Under the pieces are notes generated by a model. That model did not search any database. It saw nothing but the letters and a program-made list of their open reading frames with translations, and had not been told where the DNA came from. Position numbers and translations under genes: made by a program. A stretch of DNA of 38,196 nt from Azonexaceae bacterium (GTDB taxonomy: Bacteria > Pseudomonadota > Gammaproteobacteria > Burkholderiales > Rhodocyclaceae), in the NCBI GenBank assembly GCA_009469665.1, contig SSTB01000215.1, positions 1 through 38,196 on the forward strand, read 5' to 3'. Shown piece after piece: positions 1 to 9,647 of the stretch (position 1 is its first letter; each line of letters opens with the position of its first letter).

Positions 1-15
1 AACGTCCAGGGCTGA
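1..15 (+). CDS. possible 3' end of norC (partial)
   Basis: Read from base 1, the first five codons end in TGA at 13-15, which lies 18 bases before the norB start. norC, encoding the cytochrome c subunit, normally sits directly upstream of norB, so this is probably its tail. Four residues are too few to identify a protein; the call rests on position only. Confidence 0.3.
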   Translation, partial: NVQG

Positions 16-1410
<1,395 letters not shown>

Positions 1411-1430
1411 GTAAGGGCGTAAGCCAACCA

Positions 1431-1463
1431 AACGGCGCGGATCGCAAGATCCGCGCCGTTTTT
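1431..1463 (+). terminator. rho-independent terminator after norB
   Basis: A perfect 13-bp inverted repeat (AACGGCGCGGATC and its complement) around a GCAA tetraloop is followed by a short T run. It lies 20 bases beyond the norB stop. The same stem could also serve the convergent gene ending at 1632, but that is over 160 bases away. Confidence 0.9.
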
Positions 1464-1631
1464 CATTGGGCGGCGCCGGCCGATGGCCGACCGCCCGCCG
1501 TGCGCCCCCGGGGGACGGTACGGCGTAGCACACCAATCCGCGTCAAATCGCGACGCGAGAACGAGCCGAAGACAGTGCCGTCGCACAGCGCCGCGAAGCC
1601 GGCAAAGGATCGATTTGCAAGGGAATTGGTA

Positions 1632-2222
1632 TCAGGCGCCAGGACGGTTTTTGGCGTTTTCCCCGGAGGGCGGCAGCGAATCTTCGAAATGGCGCCAGAA
1701 CGAATCGCCGGAACGTTGCCCCCGGACCTCGACCAGGATGGCGCGGAACTTGTCGGCCTGAAAGCGCAGTTCCCTGATGCTGGACGCCTGCTCGACCCGC
1801 TCGATGAGCAATTCCGCATCGGGTCCGAGCACCTTGTTGAGACTCCGGACGAATTGCCGCTTGGCGGCCGCCAGACTGGCCTGATCGATCTCGTCCGCCG
1901 GCATTTCGGCCGGGTCGAATTCGCCGGCGGCCTCGTCGTCGGTGCGGTCCTGCCCGGAATTTTCCCCGCTTGCCTCGGCAACTGCATCAACCGCCACGGC
2001 CGGCTCGACCTCCAGCCCCGCGATATAGCCGCCGTCCTCGAGGACTTGCAGCAGTTCAGCGCTATTGGGGAAGGCGGCGAATTTTTCCAGTAGTTCGGCG
2101 CCCGTCGATTTTCCGTCGATCAACAGGAGCAGCGCCCGCGCCCGCGCCGAAATGGACAAACTGCGCTGGGCCACTTCGGCAGCCCCCTTGTCGCTTCGCA
2201 CGTACCGTGATTCGGGTTTCAT
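1632..2222 (-). CDS. conserved hypothetical protein, soluble, function unknown
   Basis: A 196-aa soluble protein with no signal peptide or membrane segment. Residues 20-70 look like a small helical, winged-helix-like domain (ISARARALLLLIDG, then an ELLEKFAAF helix). An acidic, low-complexity linker covers about 75-110, and a charged helical C-terminal half follows, rich in Arg, Glu and Leu. I do not recognise the family. It lies antisense between norB and norE, convergent with norB and divergent from norE, so it is probably expressed independently of both. The ATG at 2220-2222 is the first in a frame with consistent betaproteobacterial codon use. Confidence 0.7.
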   Translation of the reverse strand: MKPESRYVRSDKGAAEVAQRSLSISARARALLLLIDGKSTGAELLEKFAAFPNSAELLQVLEDGGYIAGLEVEPAVAVDAVAEASGENSGQDRTDDEAAGEFDPAEMPADEIDQASLAAAKRQFVRSLNKVLGPDAELLIERVEQASSIRELRFQADKFRAILVEVRGQRSGDSFWRHFEDSLPPSGENAKNRPGA

Positions 2223-2355
2223 GGCAGTTTCCGCTAGATCGTTGACCCCGACCGGAAAAGAGGCTCCTTGCTCCGGTCAAACACCCAAACTTTGCAGGGA
2301 TTTTAGCGCGTTCCCGGAATTCGTGTTCCGGCCGCTCCCGGTGATCCTTCGCCTT

Positions 2356-2397
2356 TTACGCCATATCAAGGCCGGAAAAAGCTCAGCCCTGTATCAT
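2356..2397 (+). promoter_or_regulatory. candidate Dnr/Fnr-dependent promoter of norE
   Basis: A degenerate Fnr/Dnr-type site (TTACG-CCAT-ATCAA, 2356-2369) has one perfect ATCAA half and one weak half. A -10-like TATCAT lies at 2392-2397. The transcription start implied by the -10 is near 2404, which puts the site centre about 41.5 bases upstream, the usual position for activators of this family. No Shine-Dalgarno sequence precedes the norE ATG at 2406, so the transcript would be almost leaderless. This is inference from spacing; the left half-site is poor. Confidence 0.35.
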
Positions 2398-2405
2398 CGC
2401 CCCCC

Positions 2406-3002
2406 ATGACAACCATTGCCGACCCCCTGCCCGCCGGCACCCTTCGCAGCAAGCGCCTGCCCGGCGACCTCGCGATCTGGGTCTTCATTCTCGCCGAGAT
2501 GCTGGCCTTTGCCGTGTTCTTTGCCTCCTACGCGTTTGCCCGGACGAAGAACGTCGAAATGTTCAACCTCTACCAGCAGACCCTCGACCGTAACATCGGG
2601 GCCTTGAACACCATCCTCCTGGTGACCGGCTCCTGGTTCGTCGTGCTGGCCGTCCAGGCGGCCCACCGAGACGACCGGGCCGGGGTGCCGCGCAACATCC
2701 TGCTCGGTTTCCTCTGCGGCGGCGGCTTCCTGGCCGTCAAGGTGATGGAATACGCCGAGAAATTCGGCGCGGGCATCTCGCTCTCGACCAACACCTTCTA
2801 CATGTTCTACATTTCGCTGACCTTCTTCCATTTCATGCACGTCATCCTCGGCATGGTCATCCTGGCCGTCCTGTGGACCCAGGCGCGCCGCGGCAAATAC
2901 GGCAGCCACGACGCCCACGGCCTGGAGAGCGGCGCCGCCTACTGGCATATGGTCGATCTCCTGTGGATCGTGCTCTTCCCCCTCGTCTATGTGATGCGAT
3001 GA
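2406..3002 (+). CDS. norE: NorE, cytochrome c oxidase subunit III-like protein
   Basis: A 198-aa integral membrane protein of the haem-copper oxidase subunit III family, with about five membrane helices. The N-terminal part carries the family pattern GDLAIWVFILAEM and the fourth helix carries FFHFMHVILGM. NorE is an accessory protein of NO reductase clusters; it is not part of the purified NorBC enzyme and probably helps assembly, stability or activity. It starts the accessory operon and overlaps norF by an ATGA. No ribosome binding site is visible before the ATG, see the promoter entry. Confidence 0.9.
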   Translation: MTTIADPLPAGTLRSKRLPGDLAIWVFILAEMLAFAVFFASYAFARTKNVEMFNLYQQTLDRNIGALNTILLVTGSWFVVLAVQAAHRDDRAGVPRNILLGFLCGGGFLAVKVMEYAEKFGAGISLSTNTFYMFYISLTFFHFMHVILGMVILAVLWTQARRGKYGSHDAHGLESGAAYWHMVDLLWIVLFPLVYVMR

Positions 3003-3265
3003 AAGCCCTCAAGAACCCCGCCCACCGCGCCTGGCTGGTCCTCCTCGTCGCCACGGGCATCACCTGGTACCTCGGCGAGGTCGGCGCCGCCGGCACCGGC
3101 GCCATCGTCGCCATGCTGCTCATCGCCTTCGTCAAGGGCCGCCTGGTCATCCTCGACTTCATGGAATTGCGCGGCGCCCCGCTGATGTGGCGACTGCTGC
3201 TCGAAGGCTGGCTTATACTGGTTTCCGGCCTCATCCTCCTCGCCTACTGGATGTCCCTCCGATGA
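2999..3265 (+). CDS. norF: NorF, small membrane protein of the NO reductase cluster (COX IV-like)
   Basis: An 88-aa protein with three hydrophobic segments (about 12-30, 33-50 and 66-86), matching the size and position of NorF/prokaryotic cytochrome oxidase subunit IV proteins beside NorE. The start is set by the ATGA overlap with norE at 2999-3002, which implies translational coupling; an open frame extends further upstream but only inside norE. The role is accessory and not well defined in the family. The family match is by length, topology and context rather than by a strict motif. Confidence 0.8.
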   Translation: MKALKNPAHRAWLVLLVATGITWYLGEVGAAGTGAIVAMLLIAFVKGRLVILDFMELRGAPLMWRLLLEGWLILVSGLILLAYWMSLR

Positions 3266-3287
3266 ACCGTTGTTTGCATCGCCGGGG

Positions 3288-3342
3288 CGCAGAAACGCAG
3301 AGCAATTCTCATCCGCCTGAGTCCTTCCTCTGCGCCTTTGCG
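3288..3342. repeat. imperfect inverted repeat between norF and norQ
   Basis: The left arm (3288-3302, CGCAGAAACGCAGAG) pairs with the right arm (3328-3342, CTCTGCGCCTTTGCG) at 12 of 15 positions, with a 25-base spacer. I recall similar GCAGAG-rich intergenic repeats in many environmental bacterial genomes; this needs a genome-wide search. It fills the only sizeable gap in the norEFQD run and could fold in the mRNA. Confidence 0.5.
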
Positions 3343-3365
3343 CTCCTGCGTTGATCTCCCCGCCC

Positions 3366-4154
3366 ATGACCGACCATTCCCTGCCTTTCTACGAACCTTC
3401 CGGCAACGAAATCGCCCTCTTCGAGCACGCCTGGAAGGAGCGCCTGCCGCTCCTCATCAAAGGCCCCACCGGCTGCGGCAAGACCCGCTTCGTTTCGCAC
3501 ATGGCGGCCCGCCTCAAGCTGCCGCTGTACACCGTGGCCTGCCACGACGACCTCACCGCCGCCGACCTGGTCGGCCGCCACCTGATTTCCGACCGCGGCA
3601 CCTACTGGAGCGACGGCCCGCTCACCCGCGCCGTGCGCGAAGGCGGCCTCTGCTACCTGGACGAGGTGGTTGAGGCGAGAAAGGACACCACGGTAGTGCT
3701 GCACCCTCTCGCCGACGACCGCCGCATCCTGCCCATCGACCGCACCGGCGAAATCCTCGAGGCGCCGCCCAGTTTCATGCTCGTCGTTTCCTACAACCCG
3801 GGCTACCAGAATCTTCTCAAAGGCCTCAAGCCCTCGACCCGCCAGCGTTTCGTCTCAATGCGCTTCGATTTTCCCAACGGCGAGCGGGAACAATCGATCC
3901 TGATCGGCGAAACCGGCTGCGACGCCGACCTCGCCAAGCGCCTGGTCGGCATCGGCAAAGCCTTCCGGGCCTTGAAGGACCGCGACCTGGAAGAAGTCGC
4001 CAGCACGCGGCTTCTGGTCTATGCCGCCACCCTCATCAAGTCGGGCTTCGACGTCACCGCCGCCTGTCGCGCCGCCCTGGTCGAAAGCCTCACCGACGAC
4101 GAGGAAACGGTCGACGCGCTGATGGAAATCGTCAATGCCACCTTCGGGCGATAA
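3366..4154 (+). CDS. norQ: NorQ, MoxR-type AAA+ ATPase for NO reductase maturation
   Basis: A 262-aa AAA+ ATPase of the CbbQ/NirQ/NorQ group. It acts with NorD to insert the non-haem iron (FeB) into NorB. Walker A is GPTGCGKT (residues 33-40) and Walker B is the LCYLDEV element near residue 95. The C-terminal region has the lid-like helical domain of the CbbQ/NirQ family. I chose the ATG at 3366 rather than the in-frame TTG at 3351, because family members begin just before the SLPFYEPSGNE region. The gene ends inside the start of the next membrane protein gene (20-base overlap), and its partner norD lies two genes on. Confidence 0.93.
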   Translation: MTDHSLPFYEPSGNEIALFEHAWKERLPLLIKGPTGCGKTRFVSHMAARLKLPLYTVACHDDLTAADLVGRHLISDRGTYWSDGPLTRAVREGGLCYLDEVVEARKDTTVVLHPLADDRRILPIDRTGEILEAPPSFMLVVSYNPGYQNLLKGLKPSTRQRFVSMRFDFPNGEREQSILIGETGCDADLAKRLVGIGKAFRALKDRDLEEVASTRLLVYAATLIKSGFDVTAACRAALVESLTDDEETVDALMEIVNATFGR

Positions 4155-4542
4155 GTTCCGCACCGAGCCGGTAGCCGACGGCCAGGGCCTGGCCGTCCTC
4201 GCCGAAGCGCTCTACCTGACCAACCTCCTGCTGGCGCCGGGCGTCGCCTTCGCGGTCCTGGCCTGGCTGTGGCACAACAACAAGGGCACCGCCCCCGCCC
4301 TGGCCGCCGCCCACCTGCGGCAGACCTTCTGGGTCAGCCTCTACGGCGGCATCCTGCTGGTCACCTTCACCGCCCTCTTCCTGGTTCTCGGCGGCCTGCA
4401 CTGGGAATGGACCTGGGTGCTGGTCATCCTGTACTTCACCTGTATCCATTCGACCCTGGTCATGTTCGGCATGTTCGGCCTGGCCAAGGCCATGGCCGGC
4501 CAGAAGTGGCGTTATCCCCTGATCGGCCCGAGCGACCAATGA
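4135..4542 (+). CDS. small membrane protein within the nor cluster, function unknown
   Basis: A 135-aa protein with three hydrophobic segments (about 25-43, 70-90 and 95-118). The segment around AAAHLRQTFWVSL resembles DUF4870/Tic20-like small membrane proteins, but the match is weak. It overlaps norQ by 20 bases and the next gene by an ATGA, so it is translated as part of the operon. That coupling suggests a role in NO reductase assembly or electron supply, but nothing in the sequence shows a cofactor site. No cysteine pairs or conserved histidine ligands are evident. Confidence 0.75.
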   Translation: MPPSGDKFRTEPVADGQGLAVLAEALYLTNLLLAPGVAFAVLAWLWHNNKGTAPALAAAHLRQTFWVSLYGGILLVTFTALFLVLGGLHWEWTWVLVILYFTCIHSTLVMFGMFGLAKAMAGQKWRYPLIGPSDQ

Positions 4543-5510
4543 GCCAGCCGGCTTTGCAGCGTTACCGCCTGCTGGCCCAGATGGGCTTTTTCGCCCTGTT
4601 TACGCTGACCCCGATTTTCGACCTTTTCCGCTACGACCTGACGGAAAACCATGCCTACTTCCTCACCCTGGCCTGGGATCTGGGCATGGACGACTTCATC
4701 GCGGGCAAGGTCGGCCCCGGCCGGGCCGCGGCCAACATCGTCCTCTACCTCTTCCTTCCCGTGCTCGGCACCCTCGCTCTCATCATCGGCGTCGCCTGGA
4801 AGTGGGGCCGCCTCTATTGCGGCTGGCTGTGCCCCCACTTTTCCGTGGTCGAAACCATCAACCGGCTGATGCTCGTCGCCACCGGCAAACACTCGGTCTG
4901 GGACAAAAAGACCACCCCGCCCTGGGAACCCGACGGCACGCCTGCCCCCCGCGATCGGCGCTACTGGCTGTTGGTGGTTCCCGCCGCCGTCGGCTTTGCC
5001 TTCGCCTGGGCCCTCGTCGGGTTGACCTACCTGATGCCGCCCTTCCAGGTCTACCACGGCCTTCTGACCTTTTCGCTCTACCGCTACGAGGTCATCTTCC
5101 TCGGCGCCGCGACCACCGTGTTGAGCCTCGAATTCCTCTTCGCCCGCCACCTTTTCTGCCGCTACGCCTGCGCCATCGGCCTGTTCCAGAGCTTCGCCTG
5201 GATGGGCAACAGGAATGCCATGGTGGTCGGCTTCGAACGCGACCGCCTCGCCGACTGCGCCAACTGCCTGGAGGGGCGCGGCAGCGCCTGCGACGCCGTC
5301 TGCCCGATGCGCCTGAAGCCGCGCAACGTCAAGCGCTGGATGTTCGCCTGCACCCAGTGCGGGCAGTGCGTCTCGGCCTGCGGCACGGTCAATCGCAATC
5401 ACCCGGAAGGCGCCCTGCTGCACTGGGTGAAGGGCGACGAAGCGCGGCGCAACGAAGCCCGCTTCTCGGCCCTTTCCAACACCGACGAAGACGCCGGAGG
5501 GCGGGCCTGA
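4539..5510 (+). CDS. membrane polyferredoxin (NapH/CcoG/NosR-like 4Fe-4S protein) in the nor cluster
   Basis: A 323-aa membrane protein with about five helices and a C-terminal ferredoxin-like part. It has the CGWLCPH signature of NapH/CcoG/NosR proteins (near residue 92), a second CRYAC element after a later helix, and two cysteine clusters (CANCLEGRGSACDAVCP and CTQCGQCVSAC) able to hold 4Fe-4S centres. It may pass electrons across the membrane or assist metal centre assembly. It is placed between norQ and norD with overlaps on both sides (ATGA at 4539, shared base at 5510), so the cell makes it together with the NorQ/NorD pair. The start is fixed by the overlap; the longer open frame upstream lies inside the preceding gene. 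Confidence 0.85.
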   Translation: MSQPALQRYRLLAQMGFFALFTLTPIFDLFRYDLTENHAYFLTLAWDLGMDDFIAGKVGPGRAAANIVLYLFLPVLGTLALIIGVAWKWGRLYCGWLCPHFSVVETINRLMLVATGKHSVWDKKTTPPWEPDGTPAPRDRRYWLLVVPAAVGFAFAWALVGLTYLMPPFQVYHGLLTFSLYRYEVIFLGAATTVLSLEFLFARHLFCRYACAIGLFQSFAWMGNRNAMVVGFERDRLADCANCLEGRGSACDAVCPMRLKPRNVKRWMFACTQCGQCVSACGTVNRNHPEGALLHWVKGDEARRNEARFSALSNTDEDAGGRA

Positions 5511-7348
5511 TGGAAGAATTCATCGGCAAGTTGTGGCATAACTGGGTGACCAAGGCGGCCGGCGGCAGCTATCCCGAAGCCGCCGTCAAGCTGGCCGAGG
5601 TGGAAAAAACCGCCGGCATCCTCTTCCGCGCCTTCGGCGGCGACCCCGGTCTCAAAGTCGCGGCGGCCACGGCGGAATCCCACGGCGCCCGGCGGCGCTG
5701 GCTGCAGCGCGTCGCCGGCAGCGGAGAAAAGGCCGCCCTCGCCCGGCGGGATTGCGAAACGCTCCGGCTGCCGCCGGAAATCGCCGCCTTTCCGGAAAAA
5801 TCGCTCAACCGCGACCTCTACCTCTGGCTTGCCGCCCTGGCCGCCAGCGACGAGGCGCCCCACCGCCCCTGGTTCGTCCGCAACCAGCTCGCCGCCCAGG
5901 GGGCGCTGCGCCGCTTCCCTGGCCTCAAGCCGCGCTACCAGCGCCTGGTGGCGGCCCACCTCGCCGAACGCCCCGATCCGGCCGCCCTCCAGCCCGACGA
6001 GGCCGCCCAGGAACTGGCCCTGCGCCAGGCCCTGACCGAACCGGGCAGCGGCGCCGGCCTGCCGCCCCTCAGTTCGCGCAAATCCCGGCCGCCCCAGCCC
6101 GTCCTGCTATGGCTGGTGGAATCCCCCGAACTGCCGCCGGCCAAGGTCGGCTCGGGGGGCGAGGACGTGCCGCCGGAAGGCAGCGGCAGCGTCGAAGCGG
6201 AAAAAGAAGCCTACAAGGCCGAACAGGTCGACAAACCCGAAAACAAAAACGCCCTGGTCATGATCTTTCGCGCCGAAAGCCTGCCGACCTGGGCCGAATA
6301 CGTCCGCGTCAACCGCGCCTACGACGACGACGCCGATCCCAACGCCAAGGACGCCGCCAAGGATCTCGACCGGCTTTCCCTGACCCGGGACGGGCAGACC
6401 AGCGTCTCCCGCGTCAAGTTCGACCTCGACCTGCCCTCCGCCGCCGAAGACGACGCCCCGATCGGCCCGGGCATCCCCCTGCCCGAGTGGGACTACCGCA
6501 AGGCCCAGCTCCTGGCCGACCACTGCCGCCTGCAGCCCATGATCGCCCGGGACGCGGGCCAGGCCGCCCTGCCCGCCGAGCTTGCCGCCACCGCCAAGAA
6601 GCTGCGCGGCCAGTTTGCCGCGCTGGCTCCCCAGCGGCGCTGGCTCAAGGCCCAGCCCGACGGCCCCGAACTCGACGTCGATTCCTGCGTGCGCAACCTG
6701 GCCGACCGGGCCAGCGGCCACACCCCCGATGGCGGCAGCTACCTCGACCAGGCCCGCTGCGAGCGCGACCTCGCCTGCCTCCTGCTGGCCGACCTGTCGA
6801 TGTCCACCGACGCCTGGATCTCCGACAGCCACCGCATCGTCGACGTCATCCGCGATTCCCTCCTGCTGTTTGCCGAGGCCCTTTCCGCCACCGGCGACCG
6901 CTTCGGCATCTACGGTTTTTCCTCCCTGCGCCGGCAGAACATCCGCTTTCACCTCTTGAAAGACTTCGGCGCCCGCTACGACGCCACCGCCCGGGCCCGC
7001 ATCCTGGCCCTGAAGCCCGGGTTCTACACGCGCATGGGGGCGGCGCTGCGCCAGTCGGCGCGCATCCTCTACGAGCAGCCGGCCGGCCGCCGCCTCCTCC
7101 TCATCATCACCGACGGCAAGCCCAACGACCTCGATCTTTACGATTCGCGCTACGGCGTCGAGGATACCCGCATGGCCGTGTACGAAGCCCGCCGCATGGG
7201 CCTCATGCCCTTCTGCGTCACCATCGACCGGGAGGCCGGCGCCTACCTGCCCTACATCTTCGGCCCGGCCGGCTATTGCGTCATCAGGAAGCCGGAGGAG
7301 CTGCCCCGGCGCCTGCCCCTGCTCTACGCGCAATTGACCCGCCAATAG
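5510..7348 (+). CDS. norD: NorD, VWA-domain protein for NO reductase activation
   Basis: A 612-aa protein with a C-terminal von Willebrand A domain. The MIDAS motif is Asp428-Leu-Ser-Met-Ser, with a later DGKPND at about 535-540. The N-terminal and middle parts are helical, followed by an acidic linker near 215-245. NorD partners the AAA+ ATPase NorQ: in the family the pair remodels NorB so iron can enter its active site. The start at 5510 shares one base with the stop of the preceding gene (TGATG). The much longer open frame running back to 4802 is out of frame with, and inside, the ferredoxin gene. Length and domain order are normal for NorD/CbbO proteins. Confidence 0.94.
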   Translation: MEEFIGKLWHNWVTKAAGGSYPEAAVKLAEVEKTAGILFRAFGGDPGLKVAAATAESHGARRRWLQRVAGSGEKAALARRDCETLRLPPEIAAFPEKSLNRDLYLWLAALAASDEAPHRPWFVRNQLAAQGALRRFPGLKPRYQRLVAAHLAERPDPAALQPDEAAQELALRQALTEPGSGAGLPPLSSRKSRPPQPVLLWLVESPELPPAKVGSGGEDVPPEGSGSVEAEKEAYKAEQVDKPENKNALVMIFRAESLPTWAEYVRVNRAYDDDADPNAKDAAKDLDRLSLTRDGQTSVSRVKFDLDLPSAAEDDAPIGPGIPLPEWDYRKAQLLADHCRLQPMIARDAGQAALPAELAATAKKLRGQFAALAPQRRWLKAQPDGPELDVDSCVRNLADRASGHTPDGGSYLDQARCERDLACLLLADLSMSTDAWISDSHRIVDVIRDSLLLFAEALSATGDRFGIYGFSSLRRQNIRFHLLKDFGARYDATARARILALKPGFYTRMGAALRQSARILYEQPAGRRLLLIITDGKPNDLDLYDSRYGVEDTRMAVYEARRMGLMPFCVTIDREAGAYLPYIFGPAGYCVIRKPEELPRRLPLLYAQLTRQ

Positions 7349-7419
7349 CCTCTGTACGTATTGCAAATGACCTAATCCGGTGCCAAGATGCGCGGGTTCC
7401 AATGCGCCATCGGCCCACC

Positions 7420-8112
7420 ATGCAAGGAAGCAATCCCATCAACATCGAAGCGCTGTTGTCGCACGTGCCGCTGTTCAACGGCCTGGGGCCGCAGGAAATC
7501 GCCAAGATCGCCCGCGGCACCCGGGAAATCCATGCCGGCAAAGGCGACATCCTCTTCCACAAGGGCGACCCCTGCAACGGCTTCCACCTGGTGGTCTACG
7601 GCCAGATCAAGCTCGGCTTCACGTCCCCCCAGGGCAGCGAAAAGGTGGTCGAAATCATCAGCCAGAGCCAGAGTTTCGGCGAAGCCATCATGTTCATGGA
7701 AAAGCCCTACATCGTCTTTGCCCAGGCGCTGACCGACTCGCTGCTGCTCCACGTTTCCAAGGCGGTGATTTTCGACGAACTCGAACGCGACCCCCACCTC
7801 TGCCGCAAAATGATCGCCGGCATGGCCATGCGCTTGCATCAGCTGATGACCGACGTCGAATCCTACTCACTGCATTCGGGCAAGCAGCGCATCATCGGCT
7901 ACCTGCTGCGCGACCTGCCCGACACCGAACACAGCAAGAACCTGGTGGTCACCCTGCCGACCAACAAGGGCATCATCGCCTCCCGCCTCAACCTGACCCA
8001 GGAGCACTTCTCGCGCATCCTGCACGAGCTTTCCGAACTCGGGCTGATCGCCGTCGAGGGTCGCCGGATCCACATTCCCGACATCGACAAGCTGCGTTCC
8101 CACGAAGGCTGA
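7420..8112 (+). CDS. Crp/Fnr-family regulator, Dnr/Nnr-like NO-responsive candidate
   Basis: A 230-aa transcription factor with an N-terminal cyclic-nucleotide-type beta barrel (about 12-125) and a C-terminal winged helix. The recognition-helix region reads LTQEHFSRILHEL, as in Dnr/Nnr-type members. The N-terminus lacks the cysteine cluster of true Fnr, so an oxygen-sensing Fe-S centre is unlikely. Sitting directly after norD, it is a good candidate for the NO sensor that controls the nor genes. An ATG six codons upstream (7402) is also possible; no clear ribosome site decides between them. It ends 21 bases before the CYTH-CHAD gene. Confidence 0.85.
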   Translation: MQGSNPINIEALLSHVPLFNGLGPQEIAKIARGTREIHAGKGDILFHKGDPCNGFHLVVYGQIKLGFTSPQGSEKVVEIISQSQSFGEAIMFMEKPYIVFAQALTDSLLLHVSKAVIFDELERDPHLCRKMIAGMAMRLHQLMTDVESYSLHSGKQRIIGYLLRDLPDTEHSKNLVVTLPTNKGIIASRLNLTQEHFSRILHELSELGLIAVEGRRIHIPDIDKLRSHEG

Positions 8113-8133
8113 CCGCGCACCGGGCCGGCGGCG

Positions 8134-9609
8134 ATGGCGACGGAAATCGAATTCAAGCTGGCGCTCAGCCCCGCCGCCGCCCGCGCCCTGCCGCGCCACC
8201 CCCTCCTTGCTGGCCAGCACCCCGCTAGCCAGCGCCTCCTCAACACCTACTACGACACACCCCGGCTCGACCTGCGCCGGCGCAAGGTGGCGCTGCGTTT
8301 TCGCAATAAGGGCTGGGACTGGCTCCTCACCGTAAAGTCGGCCGAACCGGCCAGCGGCGGACTGGCCCGGCGCAGCGAATGGGAAGCCCCGGCCGCGCCC
8401 GGCCGCTGGGACTTCAGCCACGTTGGCGATGCCGGCCTGCGCCGCGATCTGGAGGCCGCCACACCCCAGCTGGAGGCGGTGTTCACCACCGATTTTCGTC
8501 GCACCGCGTGGGAACTGGCCTTCGGAGAATCCCGCATCGAACTCGCCCTCGACCGAGGCACCATCGAAAGCAAGGGGCGGAAATCGCCCATTTGCGAGGT
8601 GGAACTGGAGCTGCTCGCCGGCCAAGTCGCCGACCTCTTCGCCCTGGCCGGCGAACTTCAGGCCACCTTGCCCCTGCGTCCCAGCATCGCCAGCAAGGCC
8701 GAGCGGGGCTACGCCCTGTTCCGCGACCAAACACCCCGCCCCTTCAAAGCCCGGCCCCTGGTTTTGCCCGACGACATTGCACCGCGGGCGGCCTTTCGCC
8801 AGATCGCCCTGGCCTGCCTGGAGCAGTTGCAGCGCAACGAGGCCGGCATCCTCCACGACCCCGATCCGGAATACGTCCATCAGGCCCGCGTCGCCCTGCG
8901 CCGCCTACGTTCGGCGATCAACGTCTTCGCCCCAGTTCTGCCGCCGGCATTCACCACCACCTGGAGCGCCGCCTGGAAGAACCTGGCCGGCGCATTCGGC
9001 GACACCCGCAACTGGGACGTCTTCACCGGCGAAACCCTGCCCCCCATCGCCGCCGCCTTCCCGACCGACCGCAGCACCCGGCGCCTCTTCGCCACCGGTC
9101 GGCGCAAGGCCGGCGAAGCCCGCCGCACCCTGGCCCGAGTGCTGCTAGGGGACGATTATCCCCGTCAAGTCACCCAATTCACCGCCGCACTCTTCGCTCT
9201 CGACGACACCGCCACCCTCCCCCTACGCACTTTCGCCCTGCAGCGCCTGAGCCGCCGAGCCCGCCAGGCCCGCCGCTTGGCCCGCCGGCCGACAGGCTTG
9301 ACCGACGACAGCGCACGCCACGCTCTGCGGATCAGTCTAAAAAAACTGCGCTACCCCCTGGAATTTTTCGCCCCCCTGCTGCCGCCCCACCGCTTCAAAC
9401 CCTACCTCGCCGCCCTGACCCACCTCCAGGACGAACTCGGGCGCATCAACGACCATGTCACCGCGATCGAACTCGTCGCCATGCTCCCGGGCGACTTCCG
9501 GAACACCCCGATCCTCGGCTGGCTGCAAGGCCGCCACGCCCTGCTCGTGATGGAACTACCGGAATCCCTGGGGGCATGGCTGGCACAAAGGCTGCCGGGG
9601 AAGTTGTGA
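8134..9609 (+). CDS. CYTH and CHAD domain protein (inorganic polyphosphate/triphosphate binding)
   Basis: A 491-aa protein. The N-terminal CYTH domain (about 1-200) starts with the hallmark EIEFK of the ExExK motif, followed by basic and acidic tunnel residues. The C-terminal CHAD domain (about 220-485) is helical and rich in His, Arg and Lys, including VHQARVALRRLRS and RHALRISLKKLRY. CYTH domains hydrolyse triphosphate or related substrates, and CHAD domains bind polyphosphate granules. Such proteins are common in polyphosphate-storing betaproteobacteria. It follows the regulator gene by 21 bases and might be co-transcribed, but a functional link with denitrification is not evident. Confidence 0.9.
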   Translation: MATEIEFKLALSPAAARALPRHPLLAGQHPASQRLLNTYYDTPRLDLRRRKVALRFRNKGWDWLLTVKSAEPASGGLARRSEWEAPAAPGRWDFSHVGDAGLRRDLEAATPQLEAVFTTDFRRTAWELAFGESRIELALDRGTIESKGRKSPICEVELELLAGQVADLFALAGELQATLPLRPSIASKAERGYALFRDQTPRPFKARPLVLPDDIAPRAAFRQIALACLEQLQRNEAGILHDPDPEYVHQARVALRRLRSAINVFAPVLPPAFTTTWSAAWKNLAGAFGDTRNWDVFTGETLPPIAAAFPTDRSTRRLFATGRRKAGEARRTLARVLLGDDYPRQVTQFTAALFALDDTATLPLRTFALQRLSRRARQARRLARRPTGLTDDSARHALRISLKKLRYPLEFFAPLLPPHRFKPYLAALTHLQDELGRINDHVTAIELVAMLPGDFRNTPILGWLQGRHALLVMELPESLGAWLAQRLPGKL

Positions 9610-9647
9610 TGGGGGCCGACCGCCTTCCTTTCCCCCCGGGATATCAA

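Noticed and set aside
7349..7419. Fnr/Dnr box upstream of the regulator gene
   Set aside because: No TTGAT-N4-ATCAA-like sequence could be found in this gap; the regulator may be co-transcribed with norD.
5752..8112. A 786-codon plus-strand open frame overlapping norD and the regulator
   Set aside because: Its first two thirds are Arg/Pro-rich nonsense in a second frame of norD; only the end, from 7420, is the real regulator gene, which shares the same frame.
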